The notes beneath the pieces are model-generated. The model saw only the letters and a program-made list of their open reading frames with translations, did not search any database and was not told where the DNA came from. A stretch of DNA of 64,000 bases, taken from the NCBI GenBank assembly GCA_002224055.1, contig AZLU01000095.1, positions 57,241-121,240 of the forward strand. The letters are read 5' to 3'. Both the position numbers and the translations under genes were made by a program. Shown here piece after piece: positions 12,460 to 25,066 of the stretch (the first letter of the stretch is position 1; the number at the start of each line of letters is the position of its first letter). Source of the stretch: Pezizomycotina sp. ARF18 (lineage: Eukaryota > Ascomycota).

Positions 12460-13122
12460 TTATTGAGAAGTTTCTTCATCCTTGAGACCTACAAGGAAGT
12501 CCTCGAGCTCTTTGTACGCCTTGTCTAAGTCGTCGTTGATGATAATCTTGTCGTGGGCGCCGCTCTTGGCATACTCTAGCTCCTTCTCAGCCTGCAAAAG
12601 ACGTGCCTTTAAGCTCTCTTCTGACTCCGTATTCCGACCCGAGCCGCTGCTTGAGCACCTCCATTGAAGGGGGCTCTATGAAGACGAATCGTGCGTTAAG
12701 GTCGGATTTTTTAACCTGCTTTACACCTTCCATCTCATATCGAGAATGCATATCCTCTCCAGGTCGGCGACGTCCTTGACGGCGGCGATGCTCGTGCCGT
12801 AGTAGTTACCGGAGAATTGGGCGTGCTCGATGAAGGCGTCCTCGGCGATCAGCTTGGTGAATTCTTCTTTCGTGACGAAATGGTAGTGCTTGCCGTGCTC
12901 TTCGCCTGCTCGCGGGGACCGACTCGTGTGAGAAACTGAAAAGCCAAAGACTTCCGGGTGCTTGTCGAAGAGCTTCTTGAGGAGTGTCGACTTGCCCGTT
13001 CCGGACGGGCCGCTGACGACGGCGACAGGGAGCTTTTTAGCTGCGCTGGGTTAGTAGTGAGAATGTGGTGCCCAGGATTTGGAGCTCCTAAGCTCCTTGA
13101 AGGGGTACATACTAGGAGGCAT
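12460..13122 (-). CDS. GUK1: Guanylate kinase
   Basis: Cytosolic GMP kinase (ATP + GMP to ADP + GDP), essential for GTP supply. The ATG sits on a 10-nt coding exon (13113-13122), joined across a 72-bp intron (13041-13112, with an ACTACTAAC branch site) to give [20 protein letters not shown], which contains the P-loop. Downstream are the GMP-binding segments [20 protein letters not shown] and [20 protein letters not shown], then YGTS and LDMEVEGVK-like, [17 protein letters not shown] and a C-terminal helix ending [13 protein letters not shown]. Length is about 195 residues, normal for the family. Frame breaks near 12920, 12760 and 12645 are best read as missing bases. The identification is secure. 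Confidence 0.95.
13041..13112 (-). other. GUK1 intron 1
   Basis: The donor GTATGT directly follows ATGCCTCCTA, a CACTACTAAC branch site lies 8 nt before the GCGCAG acceptor, and splicing restores the reading frame into the P-loop exon. This supports the start codon chosen for guanylate kinase. Confidence 0.85.
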
Positions 13123-13719
13123 GGTATTGCTGTAGTATCTTCTACCAGAAGCTAATGTCTGAAGCGGTTTTATCCCTTGACGCTTTAAATGAGAAACGGC
13201 GTAGAGAATACACCTCATTCAAAGGTATTCCAGGTCCTAAGCTTTCTAAAGAGGGTGAGAGCGTGAAAGCAGAGCGTGGTCGTGAACCCCAGTTTGGGAG
13301 AGGAGGAAAAATTTGGCCAAAAAAAAAAAAAGTTGATTTTTATATACTTAAGTATGCTTAAAGAACCTCACGTATCCTGGAAGATCAGCACGCCAGCGTT
13401 TAGCTTTGGGATTTTACTTCAAACCCGATACAAGAACAGTTTACACGCTATACACTTATTCACCTTGTCAATGTCACAGACTTCACTTAATTGCCAAAAA
13501 ATCAATGAGATCGATTGCCCAATTCTCGTTTTATCAAGAGTTTTTGTTTTTTCGTAAGACTACATACCTTACTTAGTAAGCTATCCAGTAGCTAATTACT
13601 TATATAACGGCTTGTGGAACAGCACCTAGGAATGAACGGGTATACCAAGTTCAACACCGATTGCTACCTGGATGACGTCTCGATTCTCGTTTTTTATTTT
13701 TATTTATTTGTTATTTATT

Positions 13720-13786
<67 letters not shown>

Positions 13787-13796
13787 TTATTTATTT

Positions 13797-13832
<36 letters not shown>

Positions 13833-14324
13833 TTATTATTTATTTGTTTGTTTATTTATTTTTCTTTTAATAATATACCGCGGATGAGAATAACATGGAT
13901 AATAAGCAAGTTGACGCCTAAAATCACGCAATTCTCGCTGTTCTATGGCGCCGTCTACCACCACGGGCACCCCACTTAATCAAGGAAACTCTTTAATAGC
14001 TTTGGCAGCCCGCCGCCTTGAATTCTTCTCATTTCTCTCTCTAGAGAGAAAACCTACAAACACTCCTTAAGATCATCTTATTCCCTACTTATTGTACAAT
14101 TGATTTTATCTGTCTATTTGGATCGCTTGCTAGGACGTGAAGAGGCAGGTAAATGCAGATATATGTTATCGGGAATTGCAAAACGACGAGGGAAGGGCCT
14201 ATAACGTCAACAACAAACATATAAGGACCGCCAGCAACTGCAGTACACCAAAACATAAAAACACGTGTCACGTCAGTGAATCATTAAGAGAGATCAGAAA
14301 GGGGAAGGGAAGATACAAGTCTCC
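13123..14324. other. Spacer with TTTA microsatellite
   Basis: The region contains the GUK1 promoter, the large TTTA repeat described separately, and the 3' flank of the DUF202 gene. The two long open frames over the repeat are artefacts of the tetranucleotide, which encodes Phe, Ile, Tyr and Leu periodically in every frame. Confidence 0.65.
13697..13864. repeat. (TTTA)n tetranucleotide microsatellite
   Basis: About 165 bp of nearly uninterrupted TTTA units with a few irregular units (TTA, TTTG). It begins near 13697 and is cleanest from about 13716 to 13860. It is intergenic, upstream of GUK1 and downstream of the DUF202 gene. Length is likely to vary between strains and may be compressed by assembly. 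Confidence 0.95.
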
Positions 14325-14896
14325 TTATACAGGTTTACTCACACCAAGCAGAACGACTACGCCTAGCCCCATATCTCGACACCACCCGATATCGCCATTG
14401 AAGGTTTTCGCAGTATCGCGCTCTGCCAGGAATAGAACCTGTACATTCCCGTCAGGCTCGTCGCTATCGCTAGCGCGACCAGCGAAGCAGCCAGCGGCCT
14501 ACCAACCCGCGAAAACCTAACGTCGCTGTCGTCTTCAGTGGATTGAGTCCCTTCGTAGCGCTTGTGTTCTTTTCTACTAGAACGAACAATTGCGCGAGAA
14601 CGGAGCCGGACATTGCCAAGGTCGTACTCGTTCGCATCCAGCCGAGGAATGTCCTTTCTAGTGCTAAAAATATTTAACCCGATTTCCATCAATTACCTGC
14701 AGGTTGGTACCTTTTTATAAATTGATATAGGGCCGTCGGAAGGAAGTGTACCTAGGTGATCACGCGAAGATTTTGGCGGAACTGATACGGAAATATTTGC
14801 AGCCCAAAACCTCTTCACGCTCTGCCATTTCGAGCGATTCGGCTGCGATGGTTTAGATCGGGGTAGTTCGCTCTGCTCTTCCTTGCTCTTCGACAT
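14325..14896 (-). CDS. DUF202 domain membrane protein
   Basis: Small predicted membrane protein of the DUF202/YidH-like family, common in fungi; its molecular function is unknown. The start MSKSKEEQSELPRSK is hydrophilic. It is followed by RFWAANISVSVP and RDHL, and splicing an intron at about 14669-14747 gives RDHLALERTFLGWMRTS, the defining DUF202 signature. Then come TM1 (TTLAMSGSVLAQLFVLV), a loop, TM2 (GRPLAASLVALAIATSLTG), MYRFYSWQSAILRK and, after a one-base frame break near 14400, TM3 (DMGLGVVVLLGV). The length of about 160-170 residues is normal. The final residues are uncertain because a GTGAGT donor-like site coincides with the end. It is divergent from the F-box gene across about 1.6 kb. 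Confidence 0.85.
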
Positions 14897-16500
14897 AGTG
14901 TTTAGCCGGACGCGACTGCGATCTAGCTGAAGCAAGCTGACGGAAGATAACCGACCCGAACAGCACTTTGGATTATTTGGAAAGACCGAGAGGTTTACCG
15001 TGATATGCCTTTTCTTTGAAATAAATTTCTCATATGATTTACAAGAGGAACCGGGACGAAAAAAAAAAAAAAAAAACAACCAGCATTTCTCTAAACTTTA
15101 AAGTCGGCAAGAAGACCCGACAATCTTCTCCTTTTAGTTCGTTTCGGTCCATGACTTCTGGGAACTAGTGCATCCTTTCCTTTTCTTAAGAAAAAAAAAA
15201 AAAAAAGGAAAAAAAAAAAAGTTTCTTCGGAAAGCTTCCGGAGGCCCTTTTGCTTGCAGTAAATGAATACACAAATTCCAATTTGCCGTTACTTGCTAAC
15301 GGTGCCGATTTTCGGATCATTAAGCAGGATGGCGCCTGCTTGCTCTGGCTAGTCACGGGGCCTAAAACCCAGACGCGAGCAGGTTCCGGATCCAGATACC
15401 CACACGACCGTGAAACATTTACTGACGTAGTGCCTTTATAATTTCAAGCTTTAAACGCGATTGGCCTCCACAATCAAGATATCTCAATCAACACTTGGGA
15501 TATCGAAGTAGTTTACGTATCTCTGGTCGTGCTCTCATCTTCTAGTTGCTCATAATCTTGAAACAATCACGGTAATAAACGAACACGAAAACAAAATCAC
15601 GAATAGTCATTACTTAAGTGACAACGAGAAAGCGGACGCGGCCTGGCGGTGGGTGAACGAAGGAAAAGGGAGCCTCGGGCACATTACCAAGGCAGCTTAA
15701 TATTATACAGTTGGAAACTTTCGTCACCCGCGTACTCCGTAATGTGAGGAGCCTAGAAAAAAAGCGCTGTCGTAAATAGAGGATTAATTGTTAATATTGC
15801 CTAGTAGAAATATAATTAAGGATATCAATAATGTGCTCCTTGAAGAGATATATAGATTACTTATTATTGAATGCTCAGACTTGCAATTCTTCATAACTAT
15901 AAGATATTTCGTGTGAGTTCCTTCAAAATGTGTTTTGTGATATTGCCACCGGTTGTGCGAGGGGAATAAGTTCCAAGGTTGTTATGCACGCCAAGTTTGG
16001 GGAATACCTAGGGTGTTCGTGTTCAAAAATAGGGCTGCAGCTGTCCCCCCCGACGGGGAAGGGGCGGTGTTTCTCGTTTCTCCCCCGTAAGGCTCATTTC
16101 ACTGGACAATCCTCCGTCTCGTAAAGATAGCCGTGCGTATCAACTGGCGAAAACGACAGCCGACATAGCCACGACGCAAAGGCAACCACTCTCCTCCGAT
16201 CCTCCCACACGTACGTTATCCTATAAAGCAACAACTAGCTGCCTGCAATGATTCGTAACCTGTATTAAATCATTCTTTCCTCTACTTGATCTGCTTATAT
16301 ATAAAAGGCTCTGATCCCTTTAGCTTTCTGTGTTTCTGTCCTTTTACGAAGCCATGAAAAACACCGCCGTCGTTTAATTGCGTTACTCCGTTCCCGCCCG
16401 TCCTTTCTTAGTGCAATTCAATTCTAGAGTACTGTTTACTAGCTCTTGCGCCTCTAGTGTCAGCTTCCTGCAACAAGCCGCGGCCGCTTAATCACCAACA
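14897..16500. other. Divergent intergenic region
   Basis: The shared upstream region of the DUF202 gene (-) and the probable F-box gene (+). It includes A runs at 15060-15076 and 15191-15220 and no recognisable coding sequence. The segment from about 16100 to 16500 is richer in G+C and pyrimidines and is the likely leader of the plus-strand gene. Confidence 0.6.
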
Positions 16501-18364
16501 ATGGCGAGTTTTCAGAGCCCCGATCTACATCAGTCTTATGTTGTGCCAGACATTTCTTATCTAGATGTTTACAGCTGCCAATTGGTAAACAAGGTATGTC
16601 ACCAACCGTAGTCCCAAAGTATAGAAAAATCGGACAGCGCGTATAAATCCGTGGCTTTGGTACTCTAATGGAAGAATTGAGCTAAAACCATGAAAATATT
16701 AGCACTGGCATGAAGTCTTCAGCTCCCGCGACTTCTCGAGGTCGGCTCTCCACGCCTATGGACCCTCGAGTATCGAGAACAAAGCTCTGCGAAAATCGGC
16801 GTCGAGCTCATCGCTAGATGCCACGGAGCTATTTCGCACTTTCTGCCGGCGGACCGGAACCTGCGCATGGCGGCGTATCGCACCAGGAGCTTAGGTTTGT
16901 CGCTAAGAGAGCTTGGACGGGAAGATTTCTGTGGGGGCTCTCGAACAATACGCTCGTGTACATGTCGCCTGAATATAGGAAGGATTGACGTGTATCGTGT
17001 TCGACTACGAGAAGGCAAACTATCGTCGTGGTACGTGGATCTGGGGCCGAAGGGAACGTTGACGTGAGAGCCTGAAAGTATTCCGGAACGTAGTCGCGCA
17101 GAACACTCCACAGAGAATGCCATTGAAACGGAGAAAGGAAATCGTCGTACTTTCTGTGCGAGGTGCAAATATTCCGCATCTCGGATCAAGCACAGGGCTA
17201 TAGTGGAAGCGTAGATGGAAGTTCGCAGGTGCAGTGTACCAGGCTATCCAGATTTACCACATTTCAGTTCCGATTTGTCGATTATTTCGAGTCCATAATA
17301 AGCGATCTGTCGGAGACGCATTACGCAGCGCTGAATCTCCGTAAGTACCTTGTCTCAATCTGCCTCGGTTATCCTTTAACGAGCTAATGAATAATTTATG
17401 GAATGAATCACAGGCTATACTGGCACCCGTTCGCTCGGTTTATACGTTTGGCAGGTAGATTCTGGAGCGTTGTTATCACCTACCTATCGACAAGACACAG
17501 ATACAGCATACGCTCCGTTCGCACTGCGAAGGCATTGTCATGTTCGGCGATTCAAAAGTGATGATAACCAGCGGGATGTACGCAATAAAGGAAATTTAAG
17601 GACGAAGATGAAGATGGTGCAGCCTTTAAAGTCTACGTCCGACGCTTTCGATCCACGAAGGGGACGTAGATGAAGAGGGAGTAACATCGGTCGGGCAGAT
17701 ACTGGTGTTCAAAACCAGGTGCAAATCTAAAGAGCGACCGTTTGGTTGTGGGCCATGGTTATAACATACACTGAGGACGGTGAAGCACGTCACTCAAGAA
17801 GATGTTTCGGCGTCTCTCAATCTGTGGGGTCGAATCGCGGGCTACACCGAAGGCACGGAGCGGAAAGACCACGCGCAGTCCTTCAGTATAATCTACTGCA
17901 GACAACATTGAGGAGGTGAATTAATTGCACGCATATATTCTCACATTTCGCCGAGGATGCCACCGTCAACGCCGCCATGGAACAGTCATATAGCGACCAG
18001 AAGCTCTCGGCGTGCCCTTTTATATTACCTCCACGGGCGCAATGAGCTACTCCATGCCGTTTCGGGAGAGTATCGAAGTATTCGGTACCCGCCTCATCGG
18101 GTACAACTTTCTAGCGCGAAAATTCCGTATTGCGAATGAAAGTGATAGCTATGAGAGGGTATATGGCGGAACGGCGACCCTCAGTGGTACATCTTGGATT
18201 TCTCATCGTGCCTTAAATCCAATGAGGACAAAGCCAAGGTTCGCGTAATACCTTCCATCAACCGAAACGTTATCGGAAGAGGCATGAGTGGAGATTACCG
18301 CTACGGTATGGAAATTGCTGGCGACGAAAGGATGACTATCTACAGCGAACTGAAAGGTAAATAA
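16501..18364 (+). CDS. Probable F-box protein
   Basis: The N-terminus reads DISYLDVYSCQLVNK, then after an intron (about 16594-16706) HWHEVFSSRDFSRSALHAYG. This matches the shape of the second half of an F-box (YLD....CQLVNKxW), the module that binds Skp1 in SCF ubiquitin ligases. The remainder, about 450 residues over broken frames, includes RAWTGRFLWGLSNNTLVYMS, a segment with VYRVRLREGKLSSWYVDLG, GTRSLGLYVWQVDSG, a PQWYILDFSSCLKSNEDKAK-like segment and, near the end, VIPSINRNVIGRGMSGDYRY. Such beta-rich repeats suggest a propeller-like substrate-binding region, but no WD or Kelch motif is clear. The stop chosen overlaps a GTAAAT donor-like site, so a further exon is possible. Substrate unknown. 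Confidence 0.6.
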
Positions 18365-19601
18365 AAAAAAATTACTGCACCTTTTCTTTGAACCTCTTGA
18401 CTTTTGGTATTAGAAAGTTGTAAGCAAAAAAGTATCACAAGACTGATATTCTTAATTGGTGCGACTGTATAGAAGAAACGGCATGGCAGCGCTGGTAGCT
18501 AATATCTGGAGCCTGTCGAATTTTCCCGGCTACATAACCCCATTCATCATAATCCCCTTCCTCTTAGAAGATGCGCGATGCGCGTACGGAGTTGTGGAAA
18601 TTTTGCCATTGATTTAATTTTATATGCATGCAAAAAAAAAAAAAAAAAAAAGAAGAAAGAAAGAAAGAAAGTGGCAAAAAAGTACGTTGGTAAAAAGCTG
18701 AAAACAGGAAGTCTTCCCCAAAAAGACACAACGAAAGCGAAAAGCGTATGCAAGCCAGAAGCTCGTATACTCCTGTTATTGTTTTATAAACTTTTCTTCG
18801 GCAAATAACCATTGGGCGAACCAGTGAGATCTGTATTCTGTAACCCCAAAATGGGTCTCCAGACTGGGGCATCAGAGATCTACACGCTTAATTTTTTTTT
18901 TCTCCTCCCACATGCAAGTGTGGGATTGTCAGTACTATAACACCGTACGGTCTGGCCAATGGACAACTGTTCTTGTCAGGGGAGAAGGATCGGAATAGGC
19001 TAAAGTGGAATAGCTTAATGTGGAGAATTTTATAGAGAAAGTTACCAGTGTGCAATATGGAAAGTGAGAAGGTTCAAGACATCAATGCTACTGGGGGGCC
19101 GATCTGGTTGTAGCTTGTTATATACCAGGGTAGTAGTTGTTTTTCTTTTTCGGCGTCTTGCGAAGGAGGAAAAATTTTCTGGTGTTTTTTTTTTTTTTTT
19201 TTTACCCAATTTCCTGTGAATTTGTAATTTCTCGAAGCTTTTTTCTCTGTTAAATTCTGTGCTCATGCGAAAAACTGCAGCAAAAAAAAAAAAAAAAAAC
19301 AGCCGTGCTACCTACCTATGACGGTTGTGGCAGCCTAACATGGAAGCTCACCACACTTTCGTGAAATTGGTTATAAGATTATCGTCAATCCCCTGCCCTC
19401 ACGCGACAATATATATATATTCTTTTAGTATCCTTCTTTTTTTCTTTTCTTTTCGCTGTCTTTTTTTATTCTCTTTCGTGAGCGAATGATCCACGATCCA
19501 CTTTCTCCTGACTGATATTCTTCTACCAGGGAGAAAAAATAGAAGAACATTTCAGTCTGGTAGTATATCGCTCTAGATCTCTGTGGATCATTAACGCAAG
19601 T
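18365..19601. other. Spacer upstream of the sugar transporter
   Basis: A/T-rich sequence with A or T runs at about 18631-18650, 19184-19203 and 19281-19299. No gene is supported. A short segment around 18400-18560 could hold a last exon of the F-box gene, but I see no convincing frame. Confidence 0.55.
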
Positions 19602-21622
19602 ATGGCGGACCCGAAGGAACTCGAAAGCGACGGCGTCGCGTACGCTTCCAGAACCCCGAGAAGCTGGATGATCACCACACCACAACCATAGATCAGGTAT
19701 CCAAATGCCAAGACGGCGACGGACAAGAGCACAAGATGACTCTGTGGCAGGGCATCAAGCTATATCCGAAGGCCGTAGGGTGGTCAATCCTCATCTCGAC
19801 GTGTATCGCCATGGAGGGGTACGATGTTTGCTTGTTGAGCAATTTTTACGGCTTTCCGCAGTTCAATAAGAAGTACGGAAAGCTCGCTAAGGACGGACAT
19901 ATCAGATTCCGCCCCTGGCAGGCTGGTAAATATCAATCTTCTGCTTTTTACCTAGGAGAGCTTCATACTAAGTATGTTTCCATGTTACTGCAGGTCTCAG
20001 CAATGGCGCCAACGTAGGAGAGATCATCGGTCTTTTCATCAATGGCTGGGCGAGCGAAAAGTTCGGCTACCGATACACTGTCATCACCTGTTTAACTTTA
20101 ATCGCAGCCTTCACCGCAATTTCTTCACCGCGCAAAATGTCGTGGCTCTCCAAGTAGCAGAAATTTTGTGCGTATACCCTGGGGTGTCTTCAGACGTTAA
20201 CCATTACATACGCCTCTGAGGTGTGCCCTGTTGCGCTGCGCGGATACCTCACTACCTACGTCAACTTTGCTGGGACTGTAAGCCTAAGCTCCTACCTTAT
20301 AACCTTCGAACAAGAAATTAGAAACTGACATTTAAGCATACAGTGGTCAAGTAATTGGCATCGGTGTCATCAAGTCAATGCTTCCCCGTGACGACGAATG
20401 GTCGTACAGAATCCATATGCCCTTCAGTGGATGTGGCCCCCGTTTTTGATAGCCGTATTTGCTTGCGCCTGAATCACCTTGTGGTCGTTAGGAAAGGAGA
20501 TTGAGGACGCGAAGAAGGCCCTCCTGCGATTGACTAGTCTGGACCGCGAGACCGATTTTGATGCCGATGAAACTATTGCCATGATGGTACACACGACGGC
20601 GCTTGAAGAGAAGATCACCAAGGTATGTTTAATTTCATTATATGAGCTTTGAAAGATCCATTGTCTTTGATTCTTGATACTAACATGTCCTTAGGTGCTT
20701 CTTATTGGGATTGCTTCAAGGGCCACGATCTCCGCAGAACCGAAATAGTCTGCATGGTGTGGGCGATCCAAAACCTCAGCGGCAATTCCTTTTCCGGTTA
20801 TTCGACGTACTTTCTCGAACAGGCTGGACTGGCCAATTCCAAGGCTTACGATTTTGCCCTCGGCAATATGGTTTAATATGGCCGGCGTTTTCGGCGCGTG
20901 GTTTTTGATGAACTGGGGTATCGGCCGAAAGCTTTATACCTTTATGGCTTTGCGGCCTTTTCTGCATGCTATTTATTATGGTTTTCTGGAATTCCGACGG
21001 ATAGGAAAGCGGTAGTCTTAATATATCCTACAATTCAACCCCTCAGCAAACTTAACTGGCCATTAATTAATTTGAAAATTGTTTTCTCTTCAGGCGAGCT
21101 TGGCAACTGGTTCAATCATTAGTCTGGGCTTTGTGCTATCAGCTGACAGTCGGTACTGTGTGCTATTCACTTGTTGCGGAGCTCTCGACGCGCAGACTTG
21201 CTATCAAAACCGTCGTACTCGGAAGAAATCTTTACAACGTCGTCGGCATCATCTGCTCGTGCTTACACCTTACATGTTGAATCCAAATGAGTGGGCATGG
21301 CGCAATTTTGCGTAAGATCCCCTTCCTTCAAAAGAAAACACTTGTTTCTATGCTTGATTTTGTTTGAGTATGATTTGAAGGTTGTGTGACGATATACTAA
21401 CATACGCACTTTAGTGGTTTTTTTTGGGCAGGCATTTGCTTCCTTTGCATTATTTACACTTACTTTAGAGTTCCGAACCGCGGCCGCTCCTTTGCAGAAT
21501 TAGATCTGCTGTTTGAGCAAGGTGTCCCCGCGAGGAAGTTTGCTTCCACCGGGTTGAGTTTTGACCAAGCCGTCGGAGAGGAAATTGCGACACACGCATC
21601 GCATACCAGGCAGGTAGCGTAA
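19602..21622 (+). CDS. MFS alpha-glucoside/hexose transporter (MAL-type)
   Basis: Sugar:H+ symporter of the major facilitator superfamily, closest in character to fungal maltose permeases. After a hydrophilic N-terminus ([15 protein letters not shown]) comes [20 protein letters not shown] followed by [16 protein letters not shown], typical of the MAL subgroup. Then [33 protein letters not shown]-like, [20 protein letters not shown] (PESPR-region equivalent), [12 protein letters not shown], a central loop with [17 protein letters not shown], and [20 protein letters not shown]. The end includes [20 protein letters not shown], [20 protein letters not shown] and VPARKFAST, standard C-terminal sugar-porter motifs. 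Introns lie at about 19925-19993, 20279-20341, 20622-20694, 21003-21094 and 21314-21430. Frame breaks occur throughout. Substrate preference is inferred, not shown. Confidence 0.92.
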
Positions 21623-22543
21623 TCAAGGACTACGAAAGGAGGATGTCAGCGGCTCCTCATGAGGCATAGATTTTCACTGCATCAATGCAAGTCTGGCACA
21701 GGGATTGTCGCTCTTTCTTGACACGCTTTGCTGTTCTTTAAGTTAAATTTTTGCTCTAGGCCCTACGAGGCCGTTTTGTAAATTGCGTATAAAGTAATTT
21801 GTACAAGTAATTAGCTCCACGACATGATATATATGCGATAGCTGGTAATAATGATCATAGTAATGTTATATCTGATAATGCTGGAAAGAAACACTCGATA
21901 TCATGTTCTCTAGCTCTCGCTAGGGTCTTTTACAGTATACTTTGCTATCATTTAATTTTTGCCTTGCCTCTTATAATACTATACTATACAAATTGTTAAT
22001 CATCTCTTTGAGCTAATCAATTACACTTAATCACCGTAAGCTTAATCAGTCGGTATCAGGAGCTCGTCTTGTTAATAGATCCATTTCTGTGATACTCGAA
22101 GACTACTAGTGCTATATCATGTAGCTTTTCTTGGCAAACAAACGTGCTCTGATAAGACGAAAATTGCGAACTGGACTGCAGCTTACAGCTCCGATAGCGG
22201 TACCACATATATTGGCCCTGCAGTGCAGAAGAAACGAGGAAAAACTCTTCATGCGGATAGCGCACTATAAGAAATTACTTGAGTAGCTGAAGCTAAAAAC
22301 CACTCAACTACCTAGACGAAAAAATTTATCTCGCAGGGCATCACTCACCATACCCTTTTCTCCTCCCTCTTCCTTTCCTTCTTTCTTCCTTCGTCAACTT
22401 CAACCTCTATAGGGTTCTTATCATCATCTATTTCTCCAAGAAGACTGGCTTCTGGATTGATTCTATGTTTATCGTATTTGAAGACAAGAGCTATCAAGAT
22501 TGGCTACATACGCGCTTTCCAGACCCACCGCGAGTAGAGAACA
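21623..22543. other. Spacer and SHMT promoter
   Basis: The 3' UTR of the sugar transporter followed by about 600 bp of upstream sequence for SHMT. A CT-rich block at about 22345-22395 lies just ahead of the SHMT start and resembles a fungal core-promoter or leader tract. No gene is seen. Confidence 0.6.
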
Positions 22544-24081
22544 ATGAATCCGCACGTCCGTCTAAGGTTAAATTTCTAACTAACAAATCCCGAATCTCGT
22601 ATATAGATGATGGAGAAGTCTCTCAGGATGCGACCCGGAAGTCGCTAAGATTATGGTATGTGCAGCATCCTGCGGTATTTTTACTTTGTATATGGGTGAC
22701 GGTCGTACTAATTGTTTTTGCTCCAATGCTTACAGGAAGATGAAATCAAACGCCAAAGAGTCAATCATCCTCATCGCCAGCGAGAACGTCACCTCGCGGT
22801 CGGTTTATGATGCCCTCGTTCCTGATGTCTAACAAGTACTCCGAAGGCTATCCTGGAGCCAGATATTACGGAGGTAACCAGCACATGACCAGATCGAGCG
22901 TCTGTGCCAGCAGAGAGCTCTGCAAGCTTTCAGCCTTGACCCTGAGAAGTGGGGTGTAAACGTTCAATCTCTCAGCGGTAGCCTGCCAATCTCCAAGCTT
23001 ACCAGGCTATCATGAAGCCTCACGACAGGCTGATGGGTTTGATCTCCCCACGGTGGTCATTTGAAGCACGGATACAAATCCCAACAAGAAGATATCCGCC
23101 ATTTCTACGTATTTGAAACCATGCCCTACCGCGTCGACCTCGAGACCGCCTCATCGACTACGACATGCTCGAGAAGACCGCTACTCTCTACCGCCCGAAG
23201 ACGCTGGTCGCCGGTACCAGCGCCTACTGCCGTCATCGACTACGCACGTATGCGGAAGATTGCGATTCCGTCGGTGCTTACCTTCTGTCGACATGGCTCA
23301 CATTTCCGGCCTGATCGCCGCCGGCGTCATCCCTCGCCGTTCGACCACGCTGATATTGTTACAACCACAACGCACAGAGCTTGAGGTCCCAGGGTGCCAT
23401 GATCTTCTACAGGAAGGGTGTACGAAGCGTCGATGCCAAGGGTAAGGACGAAGTACGAGCTGGAGGATCGATCAACTTCAGTATGTACAACCTTAAATGA
23501 GCTCGAGTGTTTGGTACATGAAATGTTTGTTATTTAACAGGTGATTATAGCGTCTTCCCCGGACACCAAGGTGGCCCGCACAACACACCATCACCGCCCT
23601 CGCCGTCGCGCTGGCGCAGACTTTCACTCCAGAATTCAAGGCCTACCAGCAGCAAGTCATCAAGAAGCCAAGGCCTGCGAGTCGAGTTCAAGCGGTGGGC
23701 TACAAGCTCGTCGCCGACGGCACGGACAGTCACATGTCTCGTCGACCTCCGCCCGAAGGCCTGGACGGCGCCCGCGTCGAGACCATCCTGAAGCCGCCAA
23801 CATCACCTGCAACAAGAACTCTATCCCCGGAGACAAGTCCGCCTTACCCTTACGTCTCCGCGTCGGCGCCCTGCGATGACGATAGGTCCGGAGAGGAGGA
23901 TTTCAAGCGCGTCGTCGGCTACGTAGACAAGCTCATCCAATTGCGCTGGACACCAGGTGCCCTCCCAAGGAAGCCAACAAGCTCAAGGATTCAAGGCTAA
24001 AGTTGCCTCTGGTATTCCGGAGTTGAGGCCATCAGCAGGGAGATTGCTCAATGGAGTGCTTCTTTCCCTCTCCCGGTTTAA
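22544..24081 (+). CDS. SHM2: Serine hydroxymethyltransferase, probably cytosolic
   Basis: PLP enzyme converting serine and tetrahydrofolate to glycine and 5,10-methylene-THF; it feeds one-carbon units to purine, thymidylate and methionine synthesis. Exon joining across 22655-22736 gives [16 protein letters not shown] followed by [20 protein letters not shown]. Later motifs are [61 protein letters not shown][K]SLRGPRGAMIF (PLP lysine), HQGGPHNxxx, [19 protein letters not shown] and the C-terminus [12 protein letters not shown]. The lysine codon itself is broken by a missing base near 23376, together with about ten other frame breaks. The start is uncertain: an ATG at 22544 may be joined to MMEKSLR across a 40-bp intron, or translation starts at 22607. 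I see no mitochondrial presequence. Confidence 0.96.
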
Positions 24082-24459
24082 AGGCAACATATTTATTGCC
24101 TCTCCTTAAGATAATAATTTCCTTATTTCCTCTTTGACTTTCCTTCTTTTTTCTGCATAAGAAAAGTTTCAACACTTGTTCACTATCGGTTTATGGATGT
24201 ATTTCTTTTTGTTTGACAAAAAAAAGCGGTTTACGGTGTTTAGAGATCGGAACCCATCGGCTACTTCAACAGGGATATCATTTTATTCGCGTTTTTCTTA
24301 TCTGTTAAAATTTCCTTTCTCCAGTGGTTCACCACTTCGGATTGATTATCATTAGATGCTTTGAGTATATAAGAGCTCTATACAGAGAATCTTTGAAATA
24401 GAAAGCGTATCGGCGCGAACACTCAAAGGTTTATGCTCGCCCATGGTATCATTGTGACA

Positions 24460-24496
<37 letters not shown>

Positions 24497-24717
24497 AGTG
24501 TAGACTTCACAATGTCGTGTGCGCGTAAGCAGCTCGTCCAATTTAGCACCCAACCAGTCCGTACCGTGATGTAAAGGATTCGAGGCGCCAGCCGCCGCGT
24601 TATAACGACCGCGTTGTGAAATCTAATGCGATGTTTGAAAATATTCCTGTTCAGCAGTAGCACGTCGATTTCGGAAGAAAACCAATCCGGTGTGATCCTT
24701 CATCCGCCGCCGCTTCC
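24082..24717. other. Convergent 3' spacer between SHMT and the coiled-coil gene
   Basis: Contains the SHMT 3' UTR and an A run at about 24462-24493. No supportable gene. The minus-strand open frame over this area is interrupted by the homopolymer and looks spurious. Confidence 0.6.
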
Positions 24718-25066
24718 TCACAGCCTGCATCCCCGTATCGCTCCCAACATCTCCTTCTGCTTCCTAACCTTTTCCTCCAGCTCGCGTATCTCGACTCCCT
24801 GCCTCTATGCTCCGATTTATGTCGGCAGCTCGAGACCATGGTTCTCGCCTTCGCAATCTTGTGCCGGATCGGTATGCTTCCGTGTCCACGTCCTTCGCTG
24901 CAGTAAAGGCGTGGCGCGTCCTCGTGTTGTTAGCCGGAGGGTTGAGGCTGCGAGGAGGTCGTGATGAGGGCAGGATGTCGAAGGCTTCGGAAGAGGAAGA
25001 CGGGTTCGGTCGCGGCGGGGGGTGGGTTGCTTTGAGTTGTGTTGTCGCGGATGGGGTTGATGCCAT
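24718..25066 (-). CDS. Small coiled-coil protein of unknown function
   Basis: A minus-strand ATG opens a frame reading MASTPSATTQLKATHPPPRP, a Ser/Pro-rich low-complexity stretch, then a more conserved-looking segment with HAFTAAKDVDTEAYRSGTRL followed by RRREPWSRAADINRSIEAG. After a one-base frame break near 24785 it continues IRELEEKVRKQKEMLGAIRG, a short amphipathic coiled coil, and stops. Total is about 115 residues. The break removes or restores an otherwise coherent charged helix, as for frame errors elsewhere. It is divergent from iPGM. I do not recognise the family, so no function is proposed. The alternative is that this is iPGM antisense leader and not coding. Confidence 0.45.

Noticed and set aside
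13614-13979. 121-residue ORF rich in LFIY repeats
   Set aside because: It is produced by the TTTA microsatellite, which is open in several frames.
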